Source: Candidatus Tokpelaia hoelldoblerii (lineage in GTDB: Bacteria; Pseudomonadota; Alphaproteobacteria; Rhizobiales; Rhizobiaceae). From it: a stretch of 64,000 bases of DNA. Within the stretch, counting starts at the first letter, position 1; each line of letters starts with the position of its first letter. Positions 18,247-30,109 of this stretch are shown piece by piece. The notes beneath the pieces are model-generated. The model made no database searches, was not told the origin of the DNA, and saw only the letters and a list, made by a program, of their open reading frames with translations. The translations under genes and the position numbers were made by a program. The stretch covers positions 620,001 through 684,000 of the forward strand of contig CP017315.1 in assembly GCA_002005325.1 (NCBI GenBank). Direction: 5' to 3'.

Positions 18247-19554
18247 ATGCTGGCTGATAAAGATCGCATCTTCACCAATATTTACGGTTTCAAGGATACG
18301 TCTCTCAAAGGGGCGATGGCGCGTGGCTGCTGGGATAATACCAAGGCTATTATCAGCAAAGGGCGCGACTGGATCATTGACGAGATGAAAGCTTCCGGTT
18401 TGCGCGGCCGTGGCGGTGCGGGTTTTCCGACCGGCATGAAATGGTCCTTCATGCCGAAGAGCAATGATGGCCGCCCGCATTATCTGGTGGTCAATGCTGA
18501 TGAGTCGGAGCCGGGCACATGTAAAGACCGTGATATTCTCCGCCATGATCCCCATACCCTGATTGAAGGCTGCGTGTTTGCGGCCTGCGCCATGGGGGCG
18601 AATACGGCTTTTATCTATATACGCGGCGAATATATCCGCGAGCGTGAGGCGCTGCAGCGGGCGATTGATGAATGCTATGAAGCAAAGCTGCTCGGCAAAA
18701 ACACCAGACATGGCCATGATTGCGATATTATCATCCATCACGGGGCGGGCGCTTATATCTGCGGTGAGGAAACAGCGCTGCTGGAAAGCCTTGAAGGCAA
18801 GAAAGGCCAGCCGCGGCTGAAGCCGCCTTTCCCTGCCAATATGGGGCTTTACGGCTGTCCGACCACGGTTAACAATGTGGAATCGATTGCTGTTGCGCCG
18901 GCTATTTTGCGCCGCGGGGCCAAGTGGTTCTCGTCTATCGGCCGGCCAAACAATGTTGGCACCAAGCTGTTTATGATTTCCGGCCATGTCAATACACCGT
19001 GCACGGTTGAGGAATCACTCGGGATCACTTTCCGTGAACTGGTTGAAAAGCATGCCGGCGGCATTCGCGGCGGCTGGGATAATCTTCTGGCGGTTGTGCC
19101 CGGCGGGGCATCCTGCCCGGTGGTGAAGGCAGAAGATATGATGGATGCGATCATGGATTTTGACGGGATGAAAGAGGTGAAATCCTCTTTCGGTACCGGC
19201 GGCGCGATTGTGATGGATAAATCCACTGATATTATCAAGGCTATCTGGCGTATTTCGGCTTTCTTTAAACATGAAAGCTGCGGCCAGTGCACACCTTGCC
19301 GTGAAGGGACAGGCTGGATGATGCGTCTGCTTGGCCGTATGGTTGAAGGCCGGGCGCAAAAGCGCGAAATTGATTTATTGTTTGATGTTTCAACGCAGGT
19401 TGAAGGGCATACGATTTGTGCGCTTGGCGATGCGGCGGCCTGGCCGGTGCAGGGGCTTATCCGCAATTTCCGCTCCGAGATCGAGGAACGGATTGACGCT
19501 TACACGCGCAATGCCGTACAGAGCAGGCATATTGCTTTGGAAGCAGCGCAATAA
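18247..19554 (+). CDS. nuoF: NADH-quinone oxidoreductase subunit F
   Basis: 435 residues, the NADH-binding flavoprotein. NADH-binding glycine loop [17 protein letters not shown] site with [16 protein letters not shown], and the N3 [4Fe-4S] ligands [12 protein letters not shown] plus a later Cys in HTICALGD are all present. The ATG at 18247 (MLADKDRIF) matches the family start; an in-frame GTG nine bases earlier sits in the GGAACAGGTGAGAG Shine-Dalgarno stretch. Confidence 0.96.
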   Translation: MLADKDRIFTNIYGFKDTSLKGAMARGCWDNTKAIISKGRDWIIDEMKASGLRGRGGAGFPTGMKWSFMPKSNDGRPHYLVVNADESEPGTCKDRDILRHDPHTLIEGCVFAACAMGANTAFIYIRGEYIREREALQRAIDECYEAKLLGKNTRHGHDCDIIIHHGAGAYICGEETALLESLEGKKGQPRLKPPFPANMGLYGCPTTVNNVESIAVAPAILRRGAKWFSSIGRPNNVGTKLFMISGHVNTPCTVEESLGITFRELVEKHAGGIRGGWDNLLAVVPGGASCPVVKAEDMMDAIMDFDGMKEVKSSFGTGGAIVMDKSTDIIKAIWRISAFFKHESCGQCTPCREGTGWMMRLLGRMVEGRAQKREIDLLFDVSTQVEGHTICALGDAAAWPVQGLIRNFRSEIEERIDAYTRNAVQSRHIALEAAQ

Positions 19555-19606
19555 CAGGTTTGGTTGAAAGAAAAGAACAGGCGTTTGACGCCGGTCTGGA
19601 AGAACG

Positions 19607-21688
19607 ATGACAAAGATCATAATTGACGGCAAAGAGATCGAAGTCCCGGATCACTATACGCTGCTGCAGGCGGCGGAAGCGGCAGGGGCGGAAATCCCGC
19701 GTTTTTGTTTTCATGAACGTTTGTCAATCGCCGGCAACTGCCGGATGTGTCTGGTTGAGGTGAAAGGTGGGCCCCCCAAGCCGCAGACATCCTGCGCCAT
19801 GGGTGTGCGTGATTTGCGCCCGGGGCCGAATGGCGAGCCGCCGGAGATGTTCACCAGTTCGCCGATGGTGAAAAAGGCGCGTGAAAATGTGATGGAGTTT
19901 CTGCTCATCAATCACCCGCTCGACTGCCCGATCTGCGATCAGGGCGGCGAGTGCGACCTTCAGGATCAGGCGGTGGCTTTCGGGCGTGATTCTTCACGTT
20001 ATACGGAAAATAAACGCGCTGTTGAAGATAAATATATCGGGCCTCTGGTCAAAACCGTGATGACGCGTTGCATTCATTGCACACGCTGTGTGCGGTTTAC
20101 CACGGAAGTCGCCGGTATTTCTGAACTGGGGTTGATTGGCCGTGGAGAAGACGCGGAAATCACCACCTATCTGGAAAAGGCAATGACCTCTGAATTGCAG
20201 GGCAATGTGATTGACCTGTGTCCGGTTGGTGCACTGACCTCCAGGCCTTATGCGTTTCAGGCGCGCCCGTGGGAACTGACGAAAACAGAAACCATTGATG
20301 TGATGGATGCGTTGGGCAGCGCTATCCGTGTTGACACCCGCGGGCGTGAAGTTATGCGCATCATGCCGCGTGTCAATGAAGCGGTGAATGAAGAATGGAT
20401 TTCGGATAAAACCCGCTTTATCTGGGATGGTCTGCGCACGCAGCGGCTTGACCGGCCTTATATGCGCAATGCCCAAGGCCGGCTTGTTGCCGCAAGTTGG
20501 GAAGAAGCTTTTGCTGCTGTTAAAACAGCGGTTGACGACGCGAAGAAAAGCCATATCGGCGCGATTGCCGGTGACTTGGCCAGCGTTGAAGAGATGTATG
20601 CGCTGAAGTCACTGCTGAAAGCGTGGCGTTCAGATAATTATGACTGCCGTCAGGATGGTGCCGCGCTTGATCCGGCACTGGGGCGGGCAAGCTATATCTT
20701 CAACCCGACGATTGCCGGGATTGAAGAGTCCGATGCGCTGTTGATTATCGGCAGCAACCCGCGTTTTGAAGCGGCGGTTCTCAATGCCCGTATTCTGAAG
20801 CGTAAAAAGGCGGGTGCGTATCCTATTGCGCTGATCGGTGAACAACGGGATCTGCGTTATCCTTATAAACATCTGGGCACCGGTGCTGAAGCTCTGGAAA
20901 AACTGGCTGAAGGCCGGGGCGGCTTCTACAGCCTGTTGAAAAAGGCTGAAAAGCCGCTGATTCTTATCGGGCAGGGTGCTTTGACCGGTCGTGACGGCGC
21001 AAAGATACTGGCATTGGCAGCTAAAATTGGCGTTGCCGTTGGCGCTGTTGGTGAGGAGTGGAACGGTTTTGCGGTTCTGCACACCGCCGCTGCGCGGGTT
21101 GGTGTGCTTGATATTGGTTTTACGCCAAAGGATAGCAGCAAAACAGCCGCGGATATTGTCCGCGAAAGTGAAGTGTTGTTCCTGCTGGGTGCGGATGAGA
21201 TCAGCCTGTCCGAGAAAAAAGGCTTTACTGTTTATATCGGCAGTCACGGTGACAAGGGTGCACATGCGGCGGATGTTATCCTTCCTGCTTCTGCCTACAC
21301 GGAAAAGTCGGGCATTTATGTCAATACAGAAGGCCGGGTACAGATGACAAGCCGCGCCGGTTTTGCCCCGGGTGAGGCTAGGGAAGACTGGGCCATTCTG
21401 CGTGCCCTGTCTGACGTGCTGGGCCATCGCCTGCCGTTTGATTCCCTGCGTGCCCTGCGTCAAAAACTTTTTGTTGAGTATCCGCATCTGGCAGCCGTTG
21501 ACACGATCGTTAAAGGCGAGGCAAAGGATCTTGCTGCCCTTGGCAAGGCTGCCGGCACGGCGACAAGGCAGCTTTTTGTCTCGACAGTTGCAGATTTTTA
21601 TTTGACCAACCCCATTGCGCGGGCTTCCGCAGTCATGGCTGAATGTTCGGCCCTGACGCGCGGCCGCCTTGCGGAAGCTGCGGAATAA
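19607..21688 (+). CDS. nuoG: NADH-quinone oxidoreductase subunit G
   Basis: 693 residues, the largest peripheral subunit. The N-terminal ferredoxin-like part has N1b cysteines (FCFHERLSIAGNCRMC, then TSCAMG), the N5 His/Cys set in HPLDCPICDQGGECDLQDQ and the N4 set in TRCIHCTRCVRF. The rest is a molybdopterin-oxidoreductase-like domain without its cofactor, as usual for complex I. The gene ends directly before three copies of a 7-base repeat that lead into nuoH. Confidence 0.97.
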   Translation: MTKIIIDGKEIEVPDHYTLLQAAEAAGAEIPRFCFHERLSIAGNCRMCLVEVKGGPPKPQTSCAMGVRDLRPGPNGEPPEMFTSSPMVKKARENVMEFLLINHPLDCPICDQGGECDLQDQAVAFGRDSSRYTENKRAVEDKYIGPLVKTVMTRCIHCTRCVRFTTEVAGISELGLIGRGEDAEITTYLEKAMTSELQGNVIDLCPVGALTSRPYAFQARPWELTKTETIDVMDALGSAIRVDTRGREVMRIMPRVNEAVNEEWISDKTRFIWDGLRTQRLDRPYMRNAQGRLVAASWEEAFAAVKTAVDDAKKSHIGAIAGDLASVEEMYALKSLLKAWRSDNYDCRQDGAALDPALGRASYIFNPTIAGIEESDALLIIGSNPRFEAAVLNARILKRKKAGAYPIALIGEQRDLRYPYKHLGTGAEALEKLAEGRGGFYSLLKKAEKPLILIGQGALTGRDGAKILALAAKIGVAVGAVGEEWNGFAVLHTAAARVGVLDIGFTPKDSSKTAADIVRESEVLFLLGADEISLSEKKGFTVYIGSHGDKGAHAADVILPASAYTEKSGIYVNTEGRVQMTSRAGFAPGEAREDWAILRALSDVLGHRLPFDSLRALRQKLFVEYPHLAAVDTIVKGEAKDLAALGKAAGTATRQLFVSTVADFYLTNPIARASAVMAECSALTRGRLAEAAE

Positions 21689-21709
21689 GGGATAAGGGAT
21701 AAGGGATAA
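21689..21709 (+). repeat. Three tandem GGGATAA copies between nuoG and nuoH
   Basis: GGGATAA three times in a row, starting one base after the nuoG stop codon, followed by GGTGATACAGA and the nuoH ATG. Each unit with its neighbour contains an AAGGG Shine-Dalgarno-like core, so the repeat number could affect the ribosome binding site of nuoH. Confidence 0.85.
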
Positions 21710-21720
21710 GGTGATACAGA

Positions 21721-22770
21721 ATGTATGATTTTTTCATGACCTGGTTTTTACCGCTTCTGATCATTATTGGTAAATCCTTGCTTTTGCTGGTGGTTTTGCT
21801 GGTGCTGATCGCCTATCTGCTGTATGCCGACCGCAAGGTCTGGGCGGCAGTGCAGTTGCGCCGCGGCCCCAATGTGGTCGGGCCCTGGGGTTTGTTGCAG
21901 TCCTTTGCCGATTTGATCAAGTTTGCCGTCAAGGAGCCGATTATTCCGGCCGGCGCAAACAAGGTGGTATTTTTGCTTGCGCCTTTTGTTTCGGCTGGTC
22001 TGGCGCTATGCGCCTGGGCGGTTATTCCGGTCAGTGAAGGCTGGGCAATTGCTGATATCAATGTCGGGCTTCTCTATATCTTTGCCATTTCTTCTTTGGA
22101 AGTTTACGGCGTTATCATGGGCGGCTGGGCATCCAACTCAAAATATCCCTTCCTCGGGGCGTTGCGCTCTGCCGCGCAGATGGTTTCTTATGAGGTCTCC
22201 ATTGGTTTTATCATGGTGACGGTGCTGCTTTGCGTAGGTTCGCTCAATCTGAGCGATATTGTGCTGGCGCAGCAGAATGGTTTCGGCATCAGGGTGCTGG
22301 GGGTTTCGACAGCCTCGTTCCTGGACTGGCACTGGCTTGGCCTGTTTCCGATGTTTGTCGTCTTCTTCATTTCAACACTGGCGGAAACCAACCGTCCGCC
22401 GTTTGATCTGGTGGAAGCGGAGTCAGAACTTGTTGCCGGGCATATGGTTGAATATTCTTCCACCCCGTATATGCTGTTTTTCCTCGGCGAATATGTTGCT
22501 ATTGTGCTGATGTGCGCGCTGACCACCATCATGTTCCTTGGCGGCTGGCTGCCGCCGGTCGATGTGGCCTGGTTCAACTGGGTGCCGGGTGTGATCTGGT
22601 TTGTTCTCAAGGTCTGCCTTGTGTTCTTCATGTTTGCGATGGTCAAGGCATTTGTGCCGCGTTATCGTTACGACCAGCTGATGCGCCTGGGGTGGAAAGT
22701 ATTTCTGCCGCTGTCGCTCGCCATGGTGGTGATCACCGCCGGTTTTCTGAAATTTATGGGCTGGGCATAG
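21721..22770 (+). CDS. nuoH: NADH-quinone oxidoreductase subunit H
   Basis: 349 residues with eight or so membrane helices. It joins the peripheral and membrane arms and forms the quinone entry tunnel. Conserved segments seen: [60 protein letters not shown] (shown in part) and [20 protein letters not shown]. The start matches the family. Confidence 0.97.
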   Translation: MYDFFMTWFLPLLIIIGKSLLLLVVLLVLIAYLLYADRKVWAAVQLRRGPNVVGPWGLLQSFADLIKFAVKEPIIPAGANKVVFLLAPFVSAGLALCAWAVIPVSEGWAIADINVGLLYIFAISSLEVYGVIMGGWASNSKYPFLGALRSAAQMVSYEVSIGFIMVTVLLCVGSLNLSDIVLAQQNGFGIRVLGVSTASFLDWHWLGLFPMFVVFFISTLAETNRPPFDLVEAESELVAGHMVEYSSTPYMLFFLGEYVAIVLMCALTTIMFLGGWLPPVDVAWFNWVPGVIWFVLKVCLVFFMFAMVKAFVPRYRYDQLMRLGWKVFLPLSLAMVVITAGFLKFMGWA

Positions 22771-22781
22771 GAGAGATGAGG

Positions 22782-23273
22782 ATGTCAGGTATTTTTCAGG
22801 CTGCAAAATCTCTGCTTCTGCTGGAGTTTGTCAGTGCATTTTTTCTGGCGATGCGGCAGTTCTTCTCGCCCAAGCCGACAATCAACTACCCTTATGAAAA
22901 AGGGCATATATCGCCGCGGTTTCGTGGAGAGCATGCCTTGCGCCGCTACCCCAACGGGGAAGAACGCTGCATTGCCTGTAAATTGTGTGAGGCAATCTGC
23001 CCGGCGCAGGCAATCACCATTGAAGCCGGCCCGCGGCGTAATGACGGCACACGCCGGACAGTGCGCTACGATATTGACATGGTCAAGTGCATTTACTGTG
23101 GCTTTTGTCAGGAAGCTTGCCCGGTTGAGGCAATTGTTGAAGGGCCGAATTTTGAATTTGCGACAGAAACCCGTGAAGAGCTGTACTATGACAAGGAAAA
23201 ACTCCTTGCCAATGGTGACCGCTGGGAGCGGGAAATTGCGCGCAATATCGCATTGGATGCGCCTTATCGTTAA
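22782..23273 (+). CDS. nuoI: NADH-quinone oxidoreductase subunit I
   Basis: 163 residues, an 8Fe ferredoxin-like subunit. Two [4Fe-4S] clusters (N6a, N6b) are bound by [12 protein letters not shown] and [16 protein letters not shown]. The N-terminal amphipathic helix ([13 protein letters not shown]) anchors it to the membrane. An ATG two codons earlier is in frame; the second ATG has the better GATGAGG spacing. Confidence 0.96.
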   Translation: MSGIFQAAKSLLLLEFVSAFFLAMRQFFSPKPTINYPYEKGHISPRFRGEHALRRYPNGEERCIACKLCEAICPAQAITIEAGPRRNDGTRRTVRYDIDMVKCIYCGFCQEACPVEAIVEGPNFEFATETREELYYDKEKLLANGDRWEREIARNIALDAPYR

Positions 23274-23284
23274 GGTGCATCACC

Positions 23285-23333
23285 ACCGGTTCTGCCGGTA
23301 AAAAGTGAAGACGCGGCGCTTTCCTTCCGCGTC
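23285..23333 (+). repeat. Two hairpins between nuoI and nuoJ
   Basis: ACCGG-TTCTG-CCGGT (23285-23299) and GACGCGG-N10-CCGCGTC (23310-23333) are perfect short inverted repeats in the 91-base gap, with no T-run after them. They are probably not terminators; they may stabilise or mark a processing site in the long nuo mRNA. Confidence 0.5.
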
Positions 23334-23364
23334 ACAGGATATTGATTAACCTTGGGGGAAACCC

Positions 23365-23985
23365 ATGCTGACAGGTATAGCGGCTGCGTTTTTCTATCTC
23401 TTTGCCTTTATCATGGTTGCCAGCGCAATCATGGTGGTGGCGGCGCGCAATCCCGTTCATTCCGTGCTGTTTTTGATCCTCGCCTTCTTCAACGCGGCGG
23501 CGTTGTTTCTGTTGGCGGGGGCGGAATTTTTGGCGATGATTTTGCTGATTGTCTATGTCGGCGCGGTGGCGGTGCTGTTCCTTTTTGTCGTGATGATGCT
23601 TGATGTCGATTTTGCCGAACTCAAGCAGGGAGCGCTGCAATATGCGCCGCTTGGCGCAGTGGTCGGTCTTGTCGTGCTGGTTGAACTGGTTGTGGTTTTC
23701 GTCTCAAACCGTATTATACCGGATTTTGCCGCACCCGTGGCGGGCGCTGTGACGAATGCTGCAGGGCGCAGCAACACGCAGGCTATAGGCGATGTGCTCT
23801 ATACCGATTATGTGTTCTATTTCCAGATAGCATCACTTGTGCTGCTGGTGGCTATGATTGGCGCCATTGTGCTGACCCTGCATCACCGCCCGGGTGTCAA
23901 ACGGCAGTCGATTGCGAAACAGGTGGCAAGAACACCTGAAACAGCAATTGAAGTCAAACAAGTTGAATCTCATAAAGGTATTTGA
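23365..23985 (+). CDS. nuoJ: NADH-quinone oxidoreductase subunit J
   Basis: 206 residues with five membrane helices. The conserved third helix [19 protein letters not shown] contains the pi-bulge region important for coupling. [20 protein letters not shown] is also typical. GGGGGAA precedes the ATG. It ends 13 bases before nuoK. Confidence 0.96.
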   Translation: MLTGIAAAFFYLFAFIMVASAIMVVAARNPVHSVLFLILAFFNAAALFLLAGAEFLAMILLIVYVGAVAVLFLFVVMMLDVDFAELKQGALQYAPLGAVVGLVVLVELVVVFVSNRIIPDFAAPVAGAVTNAAGRSNTQAIGDVLYTDYVFYFQIASLVLLVAMIGAIVLTLHHRPGVKRQSIAKQVARTPETAIEVKQVESHKGI

Positions 23986-23998
23986 CGGGAAGAAGACC

Positions 23999-24307
23999 AT
24001 GCATATTGATATTGCTCATTATCTGACCGTTTCCGCCATTCTGTTTACGATTGGCATTTTCGGTATTTTTCTTAACCGCAAGAATATCATCATCATTTTG
24101 ATGTCGATAGAACTGATCCTGCTTTCGGTTAATCTGAACTTTGTGGCGTTTTCTTCCCAGTTGCATGATCTGCGCGGGCAGATTTTTGCGCTGTTTGTGC
24201 TGACGGTCGCCGCCGCAGAAGCGGCAATCGGTCTGGCAATTCTTGTTGTCTTCTTCCGTAACCGCGGTTCTATCGCGGTGGAAGATGTAAATGCGATGAA
24301 AGGTTGA
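23999..24307 (+). CDS. nuoK: NADH-quinone oxidoreductase subunit K
   Basis: 102 residues, exactly the usual NuoK (ND4L) length, three helices. The two buried glutamates are in [17 protein letters not shown] and [13 protein letters not shown]. The ATG at 23999 has GGGAAGAAG before it. Membrane arm proton-channel subunit between NuoJ and NuoN. Confidence 0.97.
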   Translation: MHIDIAHYLTVSAILFTIGIFGIFLNRKNIIIILMSIELILLSVNLNFVAFSSQLHDLRGQIFALFVLTVAAAEAAIGLAILVVFFRNRGSIAVEDVNAMKG

Positions 24308-24314
24308 CGGGATT

Positions 24315-26285
24315 ATGTTGTATAAAGCTATCGTCTTCCTGCCGCTGATCGGATTTTTAATGGCCGGTCTGGGTGGCCGCACCATTGGTGTGCGCGCCAG
24401 CGAGTTTGTTACCTGTACTTTTATGGTGCTTGTCGCCGTGCTTTCATGGATTGCCTTTATCTCTGTCGGCCTTGGCAGCGGTAAAGCCGTATCGGTTCCG
24501 GTGTTGCACTGGGTATCAAGCGGCGGCCTTGTTTTTAACTGGGCATTGCGGATTGATACGCTGACAGCGGTTATGCTGGTTGTGGTCAATACCGTTTCGG
24601 CACTGGTGCATATCTATTCCATTGGTTATATGCACCATGACCCGAGCCGCCCGCGCTTTTTTGCCTATCTGTCATTCTTCACCTTCATGATGCTGATGCT
24701 GGTCACAGCTGATAACCTCATCCAGATGTTCTTCGGCTGGGAGGGGGTAGGTCTTGCTTCCTATCTGCTGATTGGCTTCTGGTTCCAGCGGCCAAGCGCC
24801 AACAAGGCGGCGATGAAGGCCTTTATCGTCAACCGTGTCGGCGACTTTGGCTTTCTGCTGGGCATTTTTGGTGTGTTTGTCCTGTTTGGCGCTGTCGGGT
24901 TTGAGACAATCTTTGCCAGGGCGGGTTCTGGTGAATATGTGCAGACCCTGCAGTTTTTAAGCTGGCGTTTCAGTGGTCATGATGCCTTGACAGTGGTTTG
25001 TCTGCTATTGTTTGTTGGCGCAATGGGTAAATCAGCGCAGTTTCTGCTGCATACCTGGCTGCCGGACGCGATGGAAGGCCCGACACCGGTTTCTGCTCTT
25101 ATTCATGCGGCAACCATGGTGACGGCTGGTGTTTTTATGGTTGCGCGCATGTCGCCGGTTTTCGAGCTTGCGCCGGCAGCCTTGACGGTGGTGGTTTTCA
25201 TCGGGGCGACAACGGCGTTTTTTGCCGCGACAGTCGGCCTTGTTCAAAATGATATCAAGCGGGTCATTGCCTATTCCACCTGTTCGCAGCTTGGCTATAT
25301 GTTTGTGGCGCTTGGTGTCGGTGCCTACGGGGCAGGGATTTTCCATCTGTTTACCCATGCTTTCTTCAAAGCATTGCTGTTCCTTGGCGCGGGTTCGGTT
25401 ATCCATGCCGTTTCTGATGAGCAGGACATGCGCAAGATGGGCGGTTTGCGCCAATATATCCCGACAACCTACTGGATGATGATTATTGGTACACTGGCGC
25501 TGACCGGGGTCGGTATCCCCGGTACATGGATCGGTGCAGCCGGTTTCTTCTCCAAGGATGCGATTATTGAATCGGCTTTTGCTTCGGGTAATTCTGTTGC
25601 CGGATATGCCTTCTGGATGCTGGTTATTGCTGCATTCTTCACCAGTTTTTATTCATGGCGGCTGATTTTCATGACGTTTCACGGCAAGCCGCGGGCAACA
25701 GCGGATGTCATGCACCATGTGCATGAATCGCCTCCTGTGATGCTGGTGCCGCTGGTGCTGCTTGCTATTGGTGCGGTATTCGCAGGTGCTGTGTTCCTGC
25801 CCTATTTCTTCGGCTCGTCCTATGCCGGGTTCTGGAAGGGCGCTTTATTCTCCGCCAGCAAGAATGCAATTATGGAACAGTCTCACCATGTGCCGCTGTG
25901 GGTCAAATGGTCGCCGTTTATAGTCATGGTTGCCGGGTTTGTTCTGGCCTGGCTGTTCTACATTGTTGCGCCTGCCATTCCCCGCACTCTGGCCCGCATC
26001 TTCTCCGGTCCGTACAAATTTCTGCTCAACAAATGGTATTTTGACGAGTTGTATAACTTCATCTTTGTGCGCCCGGCTTTTACGGTTGGCCGTTTCTTAT
26101 GGAAAATCGGTGATGGTAAAATTATTGACGGGCTTGGACCCAATGGTGTGGCCGCGCGTGTTCTGGATGTGACCAATCGGGTTGTCCGGATGCAGACCGG
26201 CTATCTTTATCACTATGCATTTGCGATGCTGATCGGTGTCGCCGCACTCATCACATGGATGATGATCGGGAGTTTTTACAGATGA
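24315..26285 (+). CDS. nuoL: NADH-quinone oxidoreductase subunit L
   Basis: 656 residues, the distal antiporter-like subunit. Key segments: [20 protein letters not shown] with the conserved Glu, [31 protein letters not shown] (shown in part) with Lys and His of the proton path, and a C-terminal lateral helix region. Its TGA overlaps the nuoM ATG (ATGA). Confidence 0.97.
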   Translation: MLYKAIVFLPLIGFLMAGLGGRTIGVRASEFVTCTFMVLVAVLSWIAFISVGLGSGKAVSVPVLHWVSSGGLVFNWALRIDTLTAVMLVVVNTVSALVHIYSIGYMHHDPSRPRFFAYLSFFTFMMLMLVTADNLIQMFFGWEGVGLASYLLIGFWFQRPSANKAAMKAFIVNRVGDFGFLLGIFGVFVLFGAVGFETIFARAGSGEYVQTLQFLSWRFSGHDALTVVCLLLFVGAMGKSAQFLLHTWLPDAMEGPTPVSALIHAATMVTAGVFMVARMSPVFELAPAALTVVVFIGATTAFFAATVGLVQNDIKRVIAYSTCSQLGYMFVALGVGAYGAGIFHLFTHAFFKALLFLGAGSVIHAVSDEQDMRKMGGLRQYIPTTYWMMIIGTLALTGVGIPGTWIGAAGFFSKDAIIESAFASGNSVAGYAFWMLVIAAFFTSFYSWRLIFMTFHGKPRATADVMHHVHESPPVMLVPLVLLAIGAVFAGAVFLPYFFGSSYAGFWKGALFSASKNAIMEQSHHVPLWVKWSPFIVMVAGFVLAWLFYIVAPAIPRTLARIFSGPYKFLLNKWYFDELYNFIFVRPAFTVGRFLWKIGDGKIIDGLGPNGVAARVLDVTNRVVRMQTGYLYHYAFAMLIGVAALITWMMIGSFYR

Positions 26286-27808
26286 CGACCGCTTCTTGGC
26301 CAATTCTTTCAACGGTTACATTCCTGCCGCTATTTGGCGCGCTGCTCATCCTTTTAATCAAAGATGACAGTGAGAGCGCCCGGCGCAATATCCGCAATGT
26401 GGCTTTCATCACAACGGTTTTTGTCTTTATTCTTTCCCTGCGTGTCTGGGCGCTGTTTGATAATGGCGTTCAGGGCTTCCAGATGGCGGAAAGCTTCAAC
26501 TGGCTTGGTAAAAATATCAGCTACCGGATGGGCGTTGACGGCATTTCCATGCTGTTTGTTGTGCTTTCCGCTTTCCTGATGCCGTTTTGCATTCTGGCAA
26601 GCTGGAAAACCGTTCAGGACAGACTCAAGGATTATATGATCGCGTTTCTTATTCTGGAAACGATGATTATCGGTGTGTTCTGTGCTCTTGACGCGGTGCT
26701 GTTCTATATTTTCTTTGAAGGCAGCCTTATTCCGATGTTCATCATTATCGGTGTCTGGGGCGGGCCGCGCCGTGTTTATGCGTCGATGAAGTTCTTCCTT
26801 TACACACTGCTTGGTTCATTGCTGATGCTGGTGGGCATCATGTATTTGTATCATGCGGTTGGGACAACGGATATTGCAACCTTGCTGAAAGAAGCGCCAG
26901 GAGTACTCTCACCAAAGGCGCAGTTCTGGCTGTGGCTGGCGTTTTTTGCCTCCTTTGCGGTCAAAATGCCGATGTGGCCGGTGCATACATGGTTGCCTGA
27001 CGCCCACGTTGAGGCGCCAACGGCCGGTTCGGTCATTCTGGCCGGTGTGCTGCTGAAACTTGGCGGCTATGGTTTCCTGCGGTTTTCATTGCCGATGTTT
27101 CCGCTGGCTTCCGCTGATCTGGCGCCCTATGTGTTCGCCCTTTCGGTGATTGCCATTGTTTATACCTCGCTGGTGGCGCTGGTGCAGGATGATATGAAAA
27201 AGCTGATTGCCTATTCATCTGTCGCTCATATGGGCTATGTGACGATGGGGATCTTCGCCGCCAATGTCAATGGTGTGGAAGGCGCGATTTTCCAGATGCT
27301 GTCGCACGGTATTGTTTCGGCGGCGCTGTTCCTGTGTGTCGGCGTGATTTATGACCGGATGCACACACGCGAGATCGCCGCTTTTGGTGGGCTGGTCAAC
27401 AATATGCCGAAATATGCTGTGGTGTTTCTGATTTTCACCATGGCCAATGTCGGCCTGCCGGGCACTTCGGGTTTTCTGGGTGAATTCATGACACTGATCG
27501 GTGTTTTCCAGGTGAATACATGGGTTGCGGCGGTGGCGACAACAGGCGTTATCCTGTCGGCAGCTTACGGGCTTTATCTCTATCGCCGGATTATTTTCGG
27601 CGCACTGGATAAGGAAAGCCTGAAGGCATTGCTCGACCTTTCCTCACGGGAAAAATTCATTCTCTATCCCATGATTGCGCTGACAATTTTCTTCGGTATC
27701 TATCCGGCGCCGGTTCTTAATGTTGTGCATGGCGCGGTTGATGTTCTTGTTCGTAATTATGATCTTGCGCTGTCGGCAGTTCCTGCCGCTGCGGCAATCG
27801 TGCAGTAA
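26282..27808 (+). CDS. nuoM: NADH-quinone oxidoreductase subunit M
   Basis: 508 residues, antiporter-like. [18 protein letters not shown] holds the conserved Glu, and [20 protein letters not shown] the proton-path Lys. The ATG at 26282 overlaps the nuoL stop, giving translational coupling and the normal N-terminus ([10 protein letters not shown]). [12 protein letters not shown] near the C-terminus is also typical. Confidence 0.97.
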   Translation: MTTASWPILSTVTFLPLFGALLILLIKDDSESARRNIRNVAFITTVFVFILSLRVWALFDNGVQGFQMAESFNWLGKNISYRMGVDGISMLFVVLSAFLMPFCILASWKTVQDRLKDYMIAFLILETMIIGVFCALDAVLFYIFFEGSLIPMFIIIGVWGGPRRVYASMKFFLYTLLGSLLMLVGIMYLYHAVGTTDIATLLKEAPGVLSPKAQFWLWLAFFASFAVKMPMWPVHTWLPDAHVEAPTAGSVILAGVLLKLGGYGFLRFSLPMFPLASADLAPYVFALSVIAIVYTSLVALVQDDMKKLIAYSSVAHMGYVTMGIFAANVNGVEGAIFQMLSHGIVSAALFLCVGVIYDRMHTREIAAFGGLVNNMPKYAVVFLIFTMANVGLPGTSGFLGEFMTLIGVFQVNTWVAAVATTGVILSAAYGLYLYRRIIFGALDKESLKALLDLSSREKFILYPMIALTIFFGIYPAPVLNVVHGAVDVLVRNYDLALSAVPAAAAIVQ

Positions 27809-27823
27809 AAGAGGCAAAAGCAG

Positions 27824-29290
27824 ATGCAAACTGATCTGATTGTTCAACTGACGCTGATGCTTCCAGAACTGCTGGTGGCTGCAGGAGCAATTGTTTTGCT
27901 CCTTCTCGGGGTCTTTTCGGGAACCCGTTCCTATATGGCCATCAATAGTCTGGCAATTGTTATTCTGGCGTTGGCCATTATTCTGCTTGTCATGTCTCCT
28001 GCTGGCGGCGCTGCTTTTGGTGATGCGCTGATCATGGATGCATTCAGCCGTTTTATGAAAATTCTGGCGCTGGGCGGCACTTTGGTGGTGCTGTTCATGT
28101 CGGGCGGCTATGCAAGGGCGGAAAAATTCGACAAGTTTGAATTTCCGATTCTGGCCTTGCTGGCGACGCTTGGCATGATGGTTATGATTTCAGCGGGCAA
28201 TATGCTGTCGCTTTATCTGGGGCTGGAATTGCATTCGCTGGCGCTTTATGTGCTGGCGGCTTTCAACCGTGACAATCTGCGTTCAACTGAAGCAGGCCTG
28301 AAATATTTTGTGCTGGGCGCTTTGTCTTCCGGTATGCTGTTATACGGTATCACGCTGATTTATGGTTATACCGGTCATTTCGGCTTTCGCGAGATTGGCG
28401 TGGTGTTTGCAGCGGGCAAGCTGCCACTCGGGATTGTCTTCGGGGTTGTCTTTGTTCTGGCCGGGCTGGCCTTTAAAATTTCGGCTGTTCCCTTCCATAT
28501 GTGGACACCGGATGTTTATGAAGGTGCGCCGACGCCGGTAACGGCCTTTTTTGCCAGTGCGCCGAAAGTTGCCGCTATTGCGCTGATTGTCCGCGTTATC
28601 ATGGTGGCGTTTGGCGGTGGCGGCAATGCTGTTCCGGCAATGGGGATGCCAGCATGGCAACAGATTGTGGTGTTTATCGCGCTTGCTTCCATGCTGGTCG
28701 GTGCTTTTGCCGGTATCGGGCAGAAAAATATCAAGCGCCTGATGGCCTATTCATCCATCACCCACATGGGCTATGCGCTTGTTGGTCTTTCAGCCGGCAA
28801 GGCCGGTGTGGATAGTGTTATCATCTATATGGTTATCTACACGGCGATGACACTTGGCTGCTTTGCTTTTATTTTGGGCATGAACAATCGTAACGGTTAT
28901 GTTGAAAATATCAATGATCTGGCCGGTTTGGCGAAGAGCAATCCGTTCATGGCGGTTATTATGACCATGCACCTGTTCTCTCTTGCCAGTATTCCGCCGC
29001 TTGCCGGCTTCTTCGGGAAGTGGGCGACATTCTCGGCAGCCGTTGGCGCCGGTCTGGTGCCGCTTGCGGTGGTTGGTATGCTGGCTTCTGTTGTCGGGGC
29101 GTTCTATTATCTGCGCATGATTAAAATTATGTGGTTTGATGAGCCGCAGGGCAGTTTTCTGACATTACCGGCGGAATTGCGGCTGGTTCTGGCTGTATCA
29201 GGTATTTTTGTCCTGTTCTATGTATTCATTGCCATGGGTCTTGCGCCATGGGTTGAAACAGCTGCAAATTCGCTGTTTTTAAAAATGTAG
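27824..29290 (+). CDS. nuoN: NADH-quinone oxidoreductase subunit N
   Basis: 488 residues, third antiporter-like subunit. [42 protein letters not shown] and [16 protein letters not shown] are family hallmarks. Last complex I gene; birA begins two bases after its stop. Confidence 0.97.
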   Translation: MQTDLIVQLTLMLPELLVAAGAIVLLLLGVFSGTRSYMAINSLAIVILALAIILLVMSPAGGAAFGDALIMDAFSRFMKILALGGTLVVLFMSGGYARAEKFDKFEFPILALLATLGMMVMISAGNMLSLYLGLELHSLALYVLAAFNRDNLRSTEAGLKYFVLGALSSGMLLYGITLIYGYTGHFGFREIGVVFAAGKLPLGIVFGVVFVLAGLAFKISAVPFHMWTPDVYEGAPTPVTAFFASAPKVAAIALIVRVIMVAFGGGGNAVPAMGMPAWQQIVVFIALASMLVGAFAGIGQKNIKRLMAYSSITHMGYALVGLSAGKAGVDSVIIYMVIYTAMTLGCFAFILGMNNRNGYVENINDLAGLAKSNPFMAVIMTMHLFSLASIPPLAGFFGKWATFSAAVGAGLVPLAVVGMLASVVGAFYYLRMIKIMWFDEPQGSFLTLPAELRLVLAVSGIFVLFYVFIAMGLAPWVETAANSLFLKM

Positions 29291-29292
29291 AC

Positions 29293-30090
29293 ATGGTTTT
29301 TCCTCTATCGCCTTCCGCTGTAAAAAACGGTTATCGGGTGGAGTCGTTTGAAAAGGTTGACTCCACCAATTTAATGGCGATGGAGTTTGCCAGAAGCGGC
29401 GATGCTGGAAAGCTGTGGGTTGTGGCAAACCGGCAAACCTCAGGGCGGGCACGGCGCGGCCGTCACTGGATCAGTGATCCCGGCAATCTTTATGCCAGTT
29501 TGCTGCTGGTGGGGTGTTTTGAGGCTATCAGCGTGGCGACACTTGGCTTTGTCGCGGGTGTCTCGGTGGCTGAAAGTTTAAAATCGTTATTGCCGTCTTC
29601 TTGCGAACACGTATCTCTTCAACTTAAATGGCCGAATGATATTTTGCTCAGTGGAGCCAAGCTATCGGGCATTTTGCTGGAATTGTTGCCGCTTGCCAAC
29701 GGGCAGAACGCACTTATCATCGGTATCGGTATCAATATCGCCAGTGCGCCAACAGATACGCCTTATCCAACAGCTTGTTGGCAGCAGGTAGTGCCCTGTT
29801 GTACGGCAGAAGATGTGTTTGCCGCCTTGTCACATTCCTGGGTGGATAATTATGCGCTGTGGAATGGCGGGGCAGGGCTTGGAAAAATCCGTGAGAAATG
29901 GCTGAGCTATGCGGCCAATCTTGGCAAGCCGGTGCATATCAGCATGAACAATCAACGGATTGATGGCATATTTGAAACTATTGATGAAAATTGCCATTTT
30001 ATCATCCGGCGGAATGATGGCACACGTGTGGCCGTGCCCGCCGGTGAAGTGCATTTCGGCACAGCCGCTTCTGTGTATAAAAAAATCTGA
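29293..30090 (+). CDS. birA: Biotin--[acetyl-CoA-carboxylase] ligase
   Basis: 265 residues, a ligase-only BirA without the DNA-binding domain. Biotinyl-AMP binding loop GRARRGRHWISDPGNLYAS, then LQLKWPNDILLSGAKLSGILLE with the catalytic Lys, and the C-terminal SH3-like domain ending near EVHFGTAAS. It activates biotin and attaches it to the carboxyl carrier protein. It follows nuoN after two bases, the standard rhizobial arrangement. In relatives genes such as ribonuclease J follow; here a CRISPR-Cas locus starts right behind it. Confidence 0.94.
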   Translation: MVFPLSPSAVKNGYRVESFEKVDSTNLMAMEFARSGDAGKLWVVANRQTSGRARRGRHWISDPGNLYASLLLVGCFEAISVATLGFVAGVSVAESLKSLLPSSCEHVSLQLKWPNDILLSGAKLSGILLELLPLANGQNALIIGIGINIASAPTDTPYPTACWQQVVPCCTAEDVFAALSHSWVDNYALWNGGAGLGKIREKWLSYAANLGKPVHISMNNQRIDGIFETIDENCHFIIRRNDGTRVAVPAGEVHFGTAASVYKKI

Positions 30091-30109
30091 CAGCACATTG
30101 TGATATAAA

